From assembly GCF_902489635.1 (NCBI RefSeq), contig NZ_CABUAN010000006.1, forward strand, positions 17,267 to 81,266: a stretch of DNA of 64,000 nucleotides. The letters run 5' to 3'. The notes beneath the pieces are model-generated. The model was not told where the DNA came from. It did not search any database and saw only the letters and a list, made by a program, of their open reading frames with translations. Of this stretch, positions 50,462 through 60,372 are shown in pieces. The stretch's first letter is position 1, and each line of letters begins with the position of its first letter. The translations under genes were made by a program, and so were the position numbers. The stretch is from an uncultured Porphyromonas sp. Its GTDB lineage: Bacteria; Bacteroidota; Bacteroidia; Bacteroidales; Porphyromonadaceae.

Positions 50462-51472
50462 TTACTTCTTATTAGCTTGAAGCGTCTTGAGACGCTCCGT
50501 GAGGACGGGCAGCACCTTGTGCAGGTCACCTACGATACCGAGGTCGGCTACCTGGAAGATGGGAGCAAACTTGTCCTTGTTGATGGCAATGATATACTCC
50601 GACTCCTCCATACCAGCGAGGTGCTGGATGGCTCCTGAGATACCGCATGCGAAGTAGATGTCAGGACGTACGGTCTTACCGGTCTGTCCGACCTGTCTCT
50701 CATGCCCGATGATACCTGCATCGACCATAGCACGTGAGGAGGATACCTCAGCCTTGATGACCTGTGCTAGAGCCTTGAGCTTGTCAAAGCCACCATCGGT
50801 ACCTACACCACGTCCGCCAGATACGAGTACGCTAGCCTCGGTGATGTCGACCATGTTCTTGGTCTCGTGCTTCTTGCTGACGAGGCGTACCTTAAAGCGA
50901 CGCTCGTCAAAGGGTACCTTGACCTCCTCGACCTCGCCGGTGCGTGTCTTATCGTCGGCCTTACGACGCATGACGCCTGGGCGTACGGTAGACATCTGAG
51001 GTCTATTCTGATCGCAGACGATGGTCGCCATGAGGTTACCACCGAAGGCGGGACGGGTCATCATGAGGTTGCGGTCTTCGCCGATCTCAAGTGACGTACA
51101 GTCTGCCGTGAGACCTGTGCGTAGACGAGCAGAGAGACGTGGAGCTAGATCACGCCCGATGGTGGTAGCACCAAAGAGGACGATCTCAGGCTTGTAGACG
51201 GTGATGAGGTGATAGACAGCCTGTGCGTACTGCTCAGTGAGATAATCTTTGAGATTGGGATCATCAACGACTAGTACACGATCAGCACCTGCATGGATGA
51301 GCTGATCGGCTAGTCCCTTGACCTGATAGCCACATAGGATGGCAGTGACCTGCTCGTTGATCTGATCGGCTAGCTCACGTGCCTTGCCGATGAGCTCAAA
51401 GGCTACATTCTGGATGACGCCTTCGCGTTGCTCAGCGAAGACTAGAATTCCTTTATACTGTGTCTTATCCAT
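50462..51472 (-). CDS. etfA: Electron transfer flavoprotein alpha subunit
   Basis: 336 aa. C-terminal FAD-binding signature GRGVGTDGGFDKLKALAQV and the loop VGQTGKTVRPDIYFACGISGAIQHLAGM. It accepts electrons or supplies them to Bcd as the EtfAB heterodimer; in anaerobes Bcd-Etf can bifurcate electrons from NADH to ferredoxin. Stop-start spacing with etfB is 1 bp. Confidence 0.93.
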   Translation of the reverse strand: MDKTQYKGILVFAEQREGVIQNVAFELIGKARELADQINEQVTAILCGYQVKGLADQLIHAGADRVLVVDDPNLKDYLTEQYAQAVYHLITVYKPEIVLFGATTIGRDLAPRLSARLRTGLTADCTSLEIGEDRNLMMTRPAFGGNLMATIVCDQNRPQMSTVRPGVMRRKADDKTRTGEVEEVKVPFDERRFKVRLVSKKHETKNMVDITEASVLVSGGRGVGTDGGFDKLKALAQVIKAEVSSSRAMVDAGIIGHERQVGQTGKTVRPDIYFACGISGAIQHLAGMEESEYIIAINKDKFAPIFQVADLGIVGDLHKVLPVLTERLKTLQANKK

Positions 51473-51473
51473 A

Positions 51474-52259
51474 TCAGATGATGAATTTCTCTTTAAGTTT
51501 CTCGATAATCAAATCAGCAGCCTCCTCAGGTGTGAGCTCCTCGTAGAGTGTGCCCATAGCCTTGGCACCCTTGGTAAAGGACTTCTTGACACGCGTGGGA
51601 GAGCCCTTGAGTCCTAGACGCTCCTCCTCGACGGGGAAGCTGTCAGCCGTCAGCGTGGTGATCTCCTTGTCGAAGGCGGTCATGATGCTGCTGACGTTCA
51701 TATAGCGAGGCTCGTAAGCAGATGCTAGGAAGGTGAGCATACAGGGAGTCTCGACCTCTAGGGTCTCGTGTCCCTCCTCGACATTGCGCATGACGGTCAG
51801 TGTCTTCTTACCATCATAGTCTACATGCTCTACGTAGGTGATCTGAGGCAGGTCTAGCTGCTCAGCGATCTGAGGACCTACCTGTGCTGTATCTCCATCG
51901 ATAGCCTGACGTCCTGCGAGGATGATATCGTAGTCAAGCGTCTTGAGTGCATGAGAGATGGTATAGCTGGTGGCGAGGGTATCGGCACCTCCGAAGCGAC
52001 GATCTGAAATGAGGTAGCCCTTGTCACAACCCATAGCAAATGCCTCACGGATGATAGCGGTAGCCTGGGGAGGTCCCATAGTGATCACGCTGACCTCAGC
52101 GCCATACTGATCCTTGAGGAGCAGAGCCTGCTCGAGTGCCCCCTTATCGTCGGGGTTCATAATGCTGGGTACGCCATCACGGATCAGAGTGCCCTTGACG
52201 GGGTCGAGCTTGATCTCAGTGGTATCGGGTACCTGCTTGATACATACTATAATCTTCAT
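51474..52259 (-). CDS. etfB: Electron transfer flavoprotein beta subunit
   Basis: 261 aa. MKIIVCIKQVPDTTEIKLD, SVITMGPPQATAIIREAFAMG, and ILAGRQAIDGDTAQVGPQIAEQL (AMP/FAD-binding). Located directly behind bcd (27 bp), as in butyrate clusters. Confidence 0.93.
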   Translation of the reverse strand: MKIIVCIKQVPDTTEIKLDPVKGTLIRDGVPSIMNPDDKGALEQALLLKDQYGAEVSVITMGPPQATAIIREAFAMGCDKGYLISDRRFGGADTLATSYTISHALKTLDYDIILAGRQAIDGDTAQVGPQIAEQLDLPQITYVEHVDYDGKKTLTVMRNVEEGHETLEVETPCMLTFLASAYEPRYMNVSSIMTAFDKEITTLTADSFPVEEERLGLKGSPTRVKKSFTKGAKAMGTLYEELTPEEAADLIIEKLKEKFII

Positions 52260-52286
52260 ATGTCTAATAAGTGTCCTAAGGGGTCA

Positions 52287-53426
52287 TTACTTGAGTAGGT
52301 GCGCTGCGATAACCATACGCTGTACCTCGCTGGTACCCTCGTAGATCTCGGTAATCTTAGCATCACGCATCATGCGCTCTACAGGATACTCACGGGTGTA
52401 GCCGTAGCCACCGTGGAACTGTACAGCCTTTGTCGTCATATCCATAGCGGTCTCAGCGCAGAAGAGCTTAGCCTCGGCTGCCTCTAGGTTGTAAGAGAGA
52501 CCATTGTCCTTGCACCACGCTGCACGACGTACGAGCAGGCTAGCGCAGTCGATACGCGTCTGCAGGTCTGCTAGCTGGAACTGAGTGTTCTGGAACTTAG
52601 CGATGCTGCGACCAAACTGCTTGCGCTCCTTGGTGTACTTGACAGTCTCGTCCATAGCACCACGAGCGATGCCGAGAGCCTGAGCTGCGATACCGATACG
52701 TCCGCCATCGAGGGTGTGCATAGCAACCTTGAAGCCACCGCCCACCTTACCTAGTAGACGATCCTTGGGGATGCGGCAGTTCTCCATAATCAGCTCGCAC
52801 GTAGCAGAGCCACGGATACCGAGCTTGAGCTCATGCTTACCGACAGAAAAACCGGGGTCGTCCTTCTCAACGATAAAGGCAGAGATACCCTTGTTGCCCT
52901 TGCTCTTGTCCGTCATGGCAAAGATGATATAGACGTGAGCGTACTCAGCATTGGTGATAAAGATCTTATTACCATTGAGTATGTAGCACTCCTCCTCCTC
53001 GACAGCAAAGGTCTGCTGTGCGGAAGCGTCTGTACCAGCATTGGGCTCCGTGAGACCAAAGGCACCGATCCACTCGCCTGAAGCTAGCTTAGGGAGGTAG
53101 TGCTGCTTCTGCTCCTCCGTACCAAAGCTCATGATAGGATCACAGCATAGTGATGTGTGAGCAGAGACGACAACGCCTGTGGTAGCACAGACACGGCTGA
53201 GCTCCTCGACAGCCATCGTGTAGATCTGTACGGTAGAGCCTGCGCCTCCGTACTCCTTGGGAATGGGGATACCCATGATGCCCAGCTTGCTCATCTTCTG
53301 AACAGTCTCAATGGGGAAGCGCTCCTGCTCATCGATCTCTGCAGCGAGAGGCTTAACCTCTTTCTCTGCAAACTCTCTGATCATTTGCAAGAATAGCTCC
53401 TCTTGTGGGGTCTTACTAAAGTCCAT
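52287..53426 (-). CDS. bcd: Butyryl-CoA dehydrogenase
   Basis: 379 aa. Acyl-CoA dehydrogenase: FGLTEPNAGTDASAQQT, FIVEKDDPGFSVG, GIAAQALGIARGAMDETVKY, and the catalytic base Glu in IYEGTSEVQRMVI. Reduces crotonyl-CoA to butyryl-CoA with EtfAB. Separated from atoA by a hairpin. Confidence 0.93.
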   Translation of the reverse strand: MDFSKTPQEELFLQMIREFAEKEVKPLAAEIDEQERFPIETVQKMSKLGIMGIPIPKEYGGAGSTVQIYTMAVEELSRVCATTGVVVSAHTSLCCDPIMSFGTEEQKQHYLPKLASGEWIGAFGLTEPNAGTDASAQQTFAVEEEECYILNGNKIFITNAEYAHVYIIFAMTDKSKGNKGISAFIVEKDDPGFSVGKHELKLGIRGSATCELIMENCRIPKDRLLGKVGGGFKVAMHTLDGGRIGIAAQALGIARGAMDETVKYTKERKQFGRSIAKFQNTQFQLADLQTRIDCASLLVRRAAWCKDNGLSYNLEAAEAKLFCAETAMDMTTKAVQFHGGYGYTREYPVERMMRDAKITEIYEGTSEVQRMVIAAHLLK

Positions 53427-53472
53427 AGTTTGAAATATGATTGTCTATAATAGTGTGTTATTGCTTGATAAG

Positions 53473-53496
53473 GCCTGTCGCCCGAAGGCGGCAGGC
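53473..53496 (-). promoter_or_regulatory. Hairpin between atoA and bcd
   Basis: GCCTGTCGCC and GGCGGCAGGC (one G-T pair) with a CGAA loop; a strong stem but no T run. Possible partial terminator or mRNA processing stem. Confidence 0.6.
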
Positions 53497-53517
53497 TCTA
53501 AGGGTAGTGTCGTAAGA

Positions 53518-54186
53518 CTACTGACGCATGGGCTTGACATCGTCCACGTAGTGTAGCGTAGCCTCGGTGGCTGCCTCTATCTCCTCACGTGTGACGCCGT
53601 CACGGATCTCTGTGACGTAGAGTCCCTGACCCTTGCGTACCTCGATGACGCATAGCTCGGTGATGATGAGGTCTACCTGACCAGCTGCTGTGAGCGGCAG
53701 AGTACACTTCTTGAGGATCTTAGCCTTGCCCTTTGCGGTGTGGGTCATAGCAAGGATCACCTTGCGTGTACCTACGAGCAGATCCATAGCACCACCCATA
53801 CCGGGGGCGAGCTTGCCAGGGATAATCCAGTTAGCTAGGTCACCAGCCTCATCGACCTGTAGTGCGCCGAGGATGCTGACATCCACGTGACCTCCACGGA
53901 TGATACCGAAGGAGGTAGCACTGTCGAAGGTGGCAGCCTCTGGCACAGCAGTGATAGCACCACCACCAGCATTGATCCAAAGGGGATCCTCCTGGCCTGG
54001 AGCAGGAGCACCACCCATACCGATCATACCATTCTCAGACTGTAGCATCACATGTACGTCTGGCTTGAGATAGTTGGGTACCATCGTGGGTAGACCGATG
54101 CCGAGGTTGACGACATCGCCATCCTTTAGTTCTAGGGCTACGCGCTTGGCGATAACCTCTCTGACTTGATTCTTGTCTAGTTCCAT
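53518..54186 (-). CDS. atoA: Butyryl-CoA:acetoacetate CoA-transferase beta subunit
   Basis: 222 aa. NLGIGLPTMVPNYL, and the catalytic Glu in SENGMIGMG, then GGGAITAVPEAATFDSA and GTRKVILAMTHTAKGKAKIL. It works with the alpha subunit (AtoD), whose gene lies about 9 kb upstream at the head of the cluster. Swaps CoA from butyryl-CoA to acetoacetate. Confidence 0.9.
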   Translation of the reverse strand: MELDKNQVREVIAKRVALELKDGDVVNLGIGLPTMVPNYLKPDVHVMLQSENGMIGMGGAPAPGQEDPLWINAGGGAITAVPEAATFDSATSFGIIRGGHVDVSILGALQVDEAGDLANWIIPGKLAPGMGGAMDLLVGTRKVILAMTHTAKGKAKILKKCTLPLTAAGQVDLIITELCVIEVRKGQGLYVTEIRDGVTREEIEAATEATLHYVDDVKPMRQ

Positions 54187-54240
54187 ATCGTATTATACCT
54201 TGATTTGTATTACTTCTTAGTTTGTGGAGCCGAGGGGGCT

Positions 54241-55038
54241 TTACTTACCCGCAGCCTCTTTGCGGCGCACGATCTCCTGACAGATGAACGAAGCCACATC
54301 GTCGGCAAAGGTGTTGGCACCAAAACCGGCGTCAAAGCCTAGCTCCTTGGCCAGCTCGTGCGAGATACGTGGACCGCCACAGATGACGATCATCTTGTCG
54401 CGTAGGCCCTCTGCCTCGATGAGCTCAATGAACTCGGTCATGTTCTTGATGTGTACATCCTTCTGTGTGACCGTCTGGGAGATGAGCAGGGCATCGGCAT
54501 TCATCTCGATACCCTTGGCGATGAGCTCTTCGTTGGGCACCTGGCTACCGAGGTTGTAAGCATCGATCATGTCGTAGCGCTCTAGGCCGTAGTGACCTGC
54601 GAAGCCCTTCATATTCATGATCGCATCGATACCTACCGTGTGCGCATCGGTTCCCGTGCTAGCTCCTAGTACCACCAGCTTGCGCCCGATGTGGGTGCGG
54701 ATGTACTCGTCGGTCTCCTCCATGCTCCAGGTGGTCGACTCGACCTTGGGTACGTAAATGTTGGAGTAGTCAACCGTATGGGTGCAACTACCATAACAAT
54801 TGAAGAAGGTAAAGCCCTTGGTGAGCTCCTCTGAGAAGACAACCATCGGGTTTTGTAGTCCCATCTCCTTGAGTAGGAGCTTAGCGGCCTCCTCGGCCTC
54901 AGCCCCTTTAGGTACAGGCAGCGTGAAGCTCAGCTGTACCTTACCATCGTTCATGGTGTCGCCGTAAGGCTTTACTTGCGAAAGGTCGAGGGTACGGTCA
55001 AAGTCCTTCGCCTCCATTGAATATAGTCCTCCACTCAT
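54241..55038 (-). CDS. kamE: Lysine 5,6-aminomutase beta subunit
   Basis: 265 aa. B12-binding Rossmann half: base-off DxHxxG as D131-A-H133-T-V-G136, and Lys144 in NMKG at the position of the known PLP lysine. NCYGSCTHTVDYSNI and GGPRISHELAKELGFDAGFG follow. With KamD it converts beta-lysine to 3,5-diaminohexanoate using adenosylcobalamin and PLP. Overlaps kamD by 4 bp. Confidence 0.93.
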   Translation of the reverse strand: MSGGLYSMEAKDFDRTLDLSQVKPYGDTMNDGKVQLSFTLPVPKGAEAEEAAKLLLKEMGLQNPMVVFSEELTKGFTFFNCYGSCTHTVDYSNIYVPKVESTTWSMEETDEYIRTHIGRKLVVLGASTGTDAHTVGIDAIMNMKGFAGHYGLERYDMIDAYNLGSQVPNEELIAKGIEMNADALLISQTVTQKDVHIKNMTEFIELIEAEGLRDKMIVICGGPRISHELAKELGFDAGFGANTFADDVASFICQEIVRRKEAAGK

Positions 55039-56606
55039 AGCTTGCCTTGTATCTTACGGTTCTTCATTAGTTCCAGTGTTGGGTTGTAGTAGCGCTCGCT
55101 CTTTGGCTTGACGCCGTCCAACCCACGTCCTCCATCGAGAGGACGCTTGATATCTGCAAAGATACCCTTAGAGAGCGCGGTAAAGAGTCCCTCGCCCTTG
55201 ATCTCCTCGAGGAGGTCCAGCGTCTTGTCTAGCACCTCACGAGCACGGCTCTGGATGATACCACCCTCCTTAAACTCAACCTCGTCGCCGATGGAGCGCA
55301 TATTGTTGAAGATGTAGCGCGCATTCTCGATCGAGAGGAAGCGGTCGCTCATAAAAGGCGTGTGGATAGCCTCCGTCGGCATACCGAGGAGCTGTAGTCC
55401 CTGATGCGTCCAGATACCTATTATATTAAAGAGTGCATCCTGTATGTGACCACGGAAGATGTTTCCGGTCATAAACTTCGTAGGAGGCATATACTTGAGT
55501 GGAGCCTTGGGGAAGATCTCACGCGTCATCTGAGCCTGCGCCAGCTCGAAGAGGAAGCCGTTTTCGGTCATCGGATCCATCTCGAAGGCGTGTCCTAGAC
55601 CCATCTGCTCCTCAGGAAGGGCAGCTCGTAAGGCAAACTGCTCATTGATGAAGTCAGACGCTAGCACCGTGTGCGCCTGCTCAATAGCGTCAGCCGTCGT
55701 GAGGTAGTTGTCCTCACCCGTATTGATGATGACGCCGGCAAAACCATTGATCACACGACTCGTGTACTGGTCGATGATCGTGCGCTGCATATTGATATCG
55801 CGGAAGAGGATACCGTAGAGGGCATCGTTGAGCATGACGTCTAGTCCCTCGAAAGCGCCCATGATAGCGATCTCTGGCATACAGAGACCCGAGCAGTAGT
55901 TACAGAGACGTACGTACTTGCCACGCTCCTCGCCAACCTCGTCCAGCGCCTTACGCATGATGCGGAAGTTCTCCTGTGTCGCATAGGTACCACCGAAGCC
56001 CTCGGTCGTAGCACCGTAGGGTACGTAGTCGATCAAGCTCTGTCCCGTAGTACGGATCACAGCGATAATGTCGGCACCCTGTCGTGCTGCAGCCTGCGCC
56101 TGGATCACATCCTCGTAGATGTTACCCGTAGCGACGATCACATAGAGGTAAGGCTTAGGACCCTCACCGATCGTGTTGAGGTAGTTCTCACGGCGCTCTC
56201 TATGCTCGACAATGCGCTGCATACCCTTGAGGATGTAAGGCTCTAGTACGTCAGCTATTTCCTCAGGCTTGCGCGCTGGATAGTGTGTTAAGTTGATCTC
56301 GTTACGAGCCACCCCCTCAGCGATCTGCTGTGGATCCATGCCCGTAGCCAGCATTGCGTTGGCAAGGTAAAAGAAGACTCCGTCTGAGAGAGCCTCCTGC
56401 TCCTTGAGATGTGTCACGACGACGTTGGGCAGAGGCACATCGTGCTCGTCTACTCCGTCAATCCCGACGAAGCGACAGAGCGTGCGCTCGACCGTCACAG
56501 TCGTATAGCGGTCAACAAAGCTCTGCACCTCCTCGGCGATAGTGCCGGCGGCGCTGCGTGCTTTGTCCACTTTGGCAAAGTCTATACCTACTTTACTTGT
56601 CTTCAT
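55035..56606 (-). CDS. kamD: Lysine 5,6-aminomutase alpha subunit
   Basis: 523 aa, the usual size. TIM-barrel catalytic subunit with GADIIAVIRTTGQSLIDYV, RLCNYCSGLCMPEIAIMGA and EMDPMTENGFLFELAQAQM. Binds substrate and PLP opposite the B12 domain of KamE. Its start overlaps the kamC stop by 14 bp, suggesting coupled translation with the presumed maintenance proteins. Confidence 0.93.
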   Translation of the reverse strand: MKTSKVGIDFAKVDKARSAAGTIAEEVQSFVDRYTTVTVERTLCRFVGIDGVDEHDVPLPNVVVTHLKEQEALSDGVFFYLANAMLATGMDPQQIAEGVARNEINLTHYPARKPEEIADVLEPYILKGMQRIVEHRERRENYLNTIGEGPKPYLYVIVATGNIYEDVIQAQAAARQGADIIAVIRTTGQSLIDYVPYGATTEGFGGTYATQENFRIMRKALDEVGEERGKYVRLCNYCSGLCMPEIAIMGAFEGLDVMLNDALYGILFRDINMQRTIIDQYTSRVINGFAGVIINTGEDNYLTTADAIEQAHTVLASDFINEQFALRAALPEEQMGLGHAFEMDPMTENGFLFELAQAQMTREIFPKAPLKYMPPTKFMTGNIFRGHIQDALFNIIGIWTHQGLQLLGMPTEAIHTPFMSDRFLSIENARYIFNNMRSIGDEVEFKEGGIIQSRAREVLDKTLDLLEEIKGEGLFTALSKGIFADIKRPLDGGRGLDGVKPKSERYYNPTLELMKNRKIQGKL

Positions 56607-57996
56607 TCTTTGTTGCTAAGTTCTTTTCGCATAAATCTAATAGCTCCCTGTCCATGCCTAGTATCTCTGCTATGCGCAGAGCCTCGTGAGGCGCATCGGT
56701 CTGGGTATCCTCTATGAGAGAGTAGTCGATACAACGATTGAGCTGGTTGATCTCGAGTGGCTTGCGTAGACGCTCCTCCACGAAGCCGCGTACTCTCCAT
56801 CTGTGGCATCGCCCCAAGATGCCGCTGTAATGTGTCGTGATGATAGCTCGCACAGCATACTGAGCGAAGAGCTGTACGAGGGCACTCACCAGAGCGTGTC
56901 CCTCCTCGGGATTGGTCGTGCGGGCTGGCTCATCAATGAGTGCTAAGACCTGCTTACCCTCCTTGACCGACTCAATGATTCGGTTGAGGCGTAGCATCTC
57001 GGCACCATAGGAAGAGAGCCCCGACTTGATGTCTTGATCGTCTCCAATGGAGAAGATCACCTCATCGACTGGTACCAGCTGAGCCTCTTGTGCCGTCACA
57101 TAGCAGCCAAACTGCATGAGACACTGCGCCAATCCTATCGAAGCGAGCAGGACGCTCTTGCCTGCCATGTTAGCTCCTGTGATGAGCGTAGGCTGATCGG
57201 TGTAGGAGATCGTCACTGGCTGGAACTTATCCTGTCTCTCAGCTAGATGGTGAGCCACCTCAGGGTGTATCAGATCTGTCAGCCTGCTCTCGCCAGAGCG
57301 TATAGGCTTAGGACGACAGCAGCCATGTGCCAAAGCCCACTGAGCAATGGCGTGGAGCTTGTCTATCTGTGCCAAAGCCTCTAAAGCCTCCTCTATCTGG
57401 TCCGCGTAAGGGTGCAAAGCCTCGGTGAGCCGCTTCCGTACGCGATCCTCTTCGATAGCGCATTGGACGGCTAGCTCGTCTCGCTCGGTCTCCTCAGAGG
57501 TGCGCTCCATCTGCTTGCGTAGCGAACGCAGTACAGCACTATAACTGTCGCTAATGTAGAAGCTCGGGAGTCGCTCCCCGTCGATGTCTAGTATATCCAC
57601 GACCTCAGTGAGTGTGTGGCACTGTAGGATCTCTAGATGATACTGCTCGGCGAGGCGACGCACCTTCTCCTCGATGAGTGCGAGTCGCTTGATCTCAAAG
57701 AGGTCGATGTCGCTACAGATGACCTGTGGCTGTCTGATCGTCTCGATAGAGCCCGAGACATTCATCAGTTCGCAGAGATGTATCGCCACCTCTTGCATGC
57801 CTTTCTGCCGCTCTTGGTCAGAGAGGTAGCCTATGTAGCGGGCCACCTCATCCAGTCGCTGCTCGATAGTCTCCACATTGCTACTCCAGGGCGTAGCCAG
57901 CATAGCCATACGTCCTGGAGAAGAGTTGAAGTGCATCTCCTCCACGACATAGCGCAGTCCGCTTATTTGGTCTATACAACTACGTAGGTCTTTCAT
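56593..57996 (-). CDS. kamC: MutS-like ATPase of the lysine cluster
   Basis: 467 aa. The C-terminal MutS ATPase: Walker A TGANMAGKSVLLASIG (about residue 265), QLVPVDEVIFSIGD, SSYGAEMLRLNRII, ALIDEPARTTNPEEG (Walker B) and THYSGI. The N-terminal mismatch-binding domains of MutS are missing. Found next to kamDE in other lysine fermenters; proposed to help reactivate the B12 enzyme rather than repair DNA. That role is an inference. Overlaps kamB by 4 bp. Confidence 0.85.
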   Translation of the reverse strand: MKDLRSCIDQISGLRYVVEEMHFNSSPGRMAMLATPWSSNVETIEQRLDEVARYIGYLSDQERQKGMQEVAIHLCELMNVSGSIETIRQPQVICSDIDLFEIKRLALIEEKVRRLAEQYHLEILQCHTLTEVVDILDIDGERLPSFYISDSYSAVLRSLRKQMERTSEETERDELAVQCAIEEDRVRKRLTEALHPYADQIEEALEALAQIDKLHAIAQWALAHGCCRPKPIRSGESRLTDLIHPEVAHHLAERQDKFQPVTISYTDQPTLITGANMAGKSVLLASIGLAQCLMQFGCYVTAQEAQLVPVDEVIFSIGDDQDIKSGLSSYGAEMLRLNRIIESVKEGKQVLALIDEPARTTNPEEGHALVSALVQLFAQYAVRAIITTHYSGILGRCHRWRVRGFVEERLRKPLEINQLNRCIDYSLIEDTQTDAPHEALRIAEILGMDRELLDLCEKNLATKNEDK

Positions 57997-59009
57997 AGCC
58001 TTCTGACATCATATACAGGTACCGCCAGAGCTTCGGATAGACGCTCACACATGCGCTCACTATCTAGCCGATAGCCTGAAGGGGCTAGCGGGTTGAAGGT
58101 GACCGCCATAAGCTTACTACTATATAGAGTCTTTATCTCCCTGCCAGTAGCTAGATAACTCTGTACAGCTTGTCCCGATGCAAAGATACGAGTAAAGTCT
58201 TTGACCACAAGCTGCCGGTGCCGCTTGATGAGCCGCAACTGATTCAGCAGTTTGTCGCTGACCACGCCTGGTACGTAGAGCATATCGCCCTCGGCCAGCC
58301 AAGTCGTGTCACGCCACATGTCGGGGGTAAGCGCCGAGGCAAAGCCTGGATCTACGATAGCCCCCTCAGTTGTTAGGAGACGCACTCCCTTGTCCACCTC
58401 TGCAAGCTGCTCCGCAAGCTTTCTGTCCGCCAACTGTGGCAGACGTATCAAGCGCATCAGCTCACGCATTCGCTTGATCAACTGCTCGGGCTGAGCCGAG
58501 TAAGCACTGCCCGTGGCAAGCACCATCCCCTCGGCTACCGAGGGAGATGCTAGCGAGAGACGTGAGAGCGCTCCGTCGATGAGTGTCAGATCAACCCCCT
58601 CCTGACTCATCCTGGCGACTACACGACGCAGACCACCCGTCGAGGGGGGACCCGCTATGAGTGTCTTGCCGATGCCTCGTGCTCGGGCATAGATAAGTCG
58701 CCCGATCGAGGAGGAGTAGATGCGATCAATGTCAAAAATCTCGGCCGGTAGGAGCTTCTTGCGAAAGAAGTTTTCCGCCGTCACAAAGCGCATCCCGTTG
58801 TGCAGGGTTATCTCTGGCTTGTCCGTCTGTGTCACCTGATCACGTAGCTCTCCATCGATGCCGATCGACGTCAGCGCCAGCTGCAGCTCTGGGTGACGCT
58901 CTCGTAGCGCACCGAGGATGTAGTTAAGACTTTCCGTCTTACCCACATTCTTGGCAGTCCCTACGATAGCGAGACTCTTGAGTTGAGCTATGTTTGCGAT
59001 GAATGGCAT
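57993..59009 (-). CDS. kamB: P-loop protein of the lysine cluster
   Basis: 338 aa. Walker A VGTAKNVGKTESLNYILG (about 16-33) and a GPPSTGGLRRVVARM segment with TLIDGALSRLSLASP. No similarity to known enzymes beyond the P-loop fold; conserved partner of kamC in lysine clusters. Candidate chaperone or reactivase for KamDE (inference). It starts 53 bp after the kamA stop. Confidence 0.82.
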   Translation of the reverse strand: MPFIANIAQLKSLAIVGTAKNVGKTESLNYILGALRERHPELQLALTSIGIDGELRDQVTQTDKPEITLHNGMRFVTAENFFRKKLLPAEIFDIDRIYSSSIGRLIYARARGIGKTLIAGPPSTGGLRRVVARMSQEGVDLTLIDGALSRLSLASPSVAEGMVLATGSAYSAQPEQLIKRMRELMRLIRLPQLADRKLAEQLAEVDKGVRLLTTEGAIVDPGFASALTPDMWRDTTWLAEGDMLYVPGVVSDKLLNQLRLIKRHRQLVVKDFTRIFASGQAVQSYLATGREIKTLYSSKLMAVTFNPLAPSGYRLDSERMCERLSEALAVPVYDVRRL

Positions 59010-59062
59010 CAGTCGATAGTTTGATCTAATAGGAGAGCTACGTAATCAAATGTGTGAGGCGT

Positions 59063-60328
59063 TTATCCCTTGTGAGCTTCGCGCCACTTACGGCTACGCT
59101 CCTTGCGGTCTAGATGCTCAGGAGCCATAGCTAGGCGATCACCCGTGAGTAGTCCGTAGACCCCCTCGTGGCGTGCCTTCTTACAGTCAGGGCACTGACA
59201 GGGCTCCTCCTTGTAGTCGCTAGGCTCTGTGTAGGTCGTGATGACGCCCTCATAGTTGCGTAGCACCACACGGTGAGGCGACTGAGAGATCACATAGTTT
59301 GGCATGACAGGCGTCTTGCCTCCACCACCTGGAGCATCTACGACGAAGGTAGGCACAGCATAGCCCGACGTATGTCCACGTAGAGCCTCGATGATCTCGA
59401 TACCCTTGGAGACAGGCGTGCGGAAGTGTGAGATACCCTGCGAGAGGTCACATACATATATATAGTATGGACGTACGCGCATCTTGACCAACTCATGGAC
59501 GAGGTGCTTCATGATCGAGGGGCAGTCGTTGATGCCACGTAGTAGCACCGACTGATTACCTAGAGGTATACCAGCATTAGCCATGCGCTCGCAAGCCTCA
59601 CGGCTCTCGCGAGTCACCTCGTTGGGGTGGTTAAAGTGCGTATTGAGCCATATCGGGTGATACTTGCTCAGCATCTGTACCAGCTCAGGCGTGATACGCT
59701 GTGGGCATACGACAGGAGTGCGGGATCCGATACGGATGATCTCTACATGAGGTATAGCACGCAGGCGCTGTATGATATACTCCAGCATCTGGTCGCTAAC
59801 CATGAGAGCGTCACCTCCTGAGAGGAGCACGTCGCGTACCTCAGGCGTCTGCTCGATGTACTCGATACACTTCTCGATGCGCTCCTTAGGAGAGGCAGCA
59901 TCCTTCTGTCCGGCAAAGCGACGACGCGTGCAGTGGCGACAGTACATAGAGCACATATCGGTAATCAGGAAGAGCACACGATCAGGATAGCGGTGTGTCA
60001 GTCCTGGTACGGGTGAGTCCTCATCCTCACTCAGAGGGTCAAGCTGATCCTCTGGGCTTACGTGTAGCTCATTGATCGTGGGGATCGACTGCTTACGTAC
60101 AGGATCGTTAGGGTCATTGGGGTCAATCAAGCTTAGGTAGTAAGGCGTGATAGCCATGCGGATCGTCTTGAGCGACTCACGTACACCCTCCTCCTCTTCG
60201 GGAGTTAGGTTGATATACTTCTTGAGCTGGTCAAGTGTCTCGATGCGGTTACGCACCTGCCAGTGCCAATCATTCCAATCAGCGTCAGAGACTTCAGGAA
60301 AAAATTCCTTTCTTCTGCTTTCGTTCAT
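59063..60328 (-). CDS. kamA: Lysine 2,3-aminomutase
   Basis: 421 aa. Radical SAM CxxxCxxC at C126, C130, C133 (CSMYCRHC), PLP loop DAPGGGGKTPV with Lys338, and a C-terminal zinc site CQCPDC. It makes L-beta-lysine from L-lysine with SAM, PLP and a 4Fe-4S cluster. First committed step. A strong hairpin lies just upstream (60373-60411). Confidence 0.95.
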   Translation of the reverse strand: MNESRRKEFFPEVSDADWNDWHWQVRNRIETLDQLKKYINLTPEEEEGVRESLKTIRMAITPYYLSLIDPNDPNDPVRKQSIPTINELHVSPEDQLDPLSEDEDSPVPGLTHRYPDRVLFLITDMCSMYCRHCTRRRFAGQKDAASPKERIEKCIEYIEQTPEVRDVLLSGGDALMVSDQMLEYIIQRLRAIPHVEIIRIGSRTPVVCPQRITPELVQMLSKYHPIWLNTHFNHPNEVTRESREACERMANAGIPLGNQSVLLRGINDCPSIMKHLVHELVKMRVRPYYIYVCDLSQGISHFRTPVSKGIEIIEALRGHTSGYAVPTFVVDAPGGGGKTPVMPNYVISQSPHRVVLRNYEGVITTYTEPSDYKEEPCQCPDCKKARHEGVYGLLTGDRLAMAPEHLDRKERSRKWREAHKG

Positions 60329-60372
60329 TGTGTGTGTGATTGATAGGGGATTGAATTTCGACTTGTAAAGAG

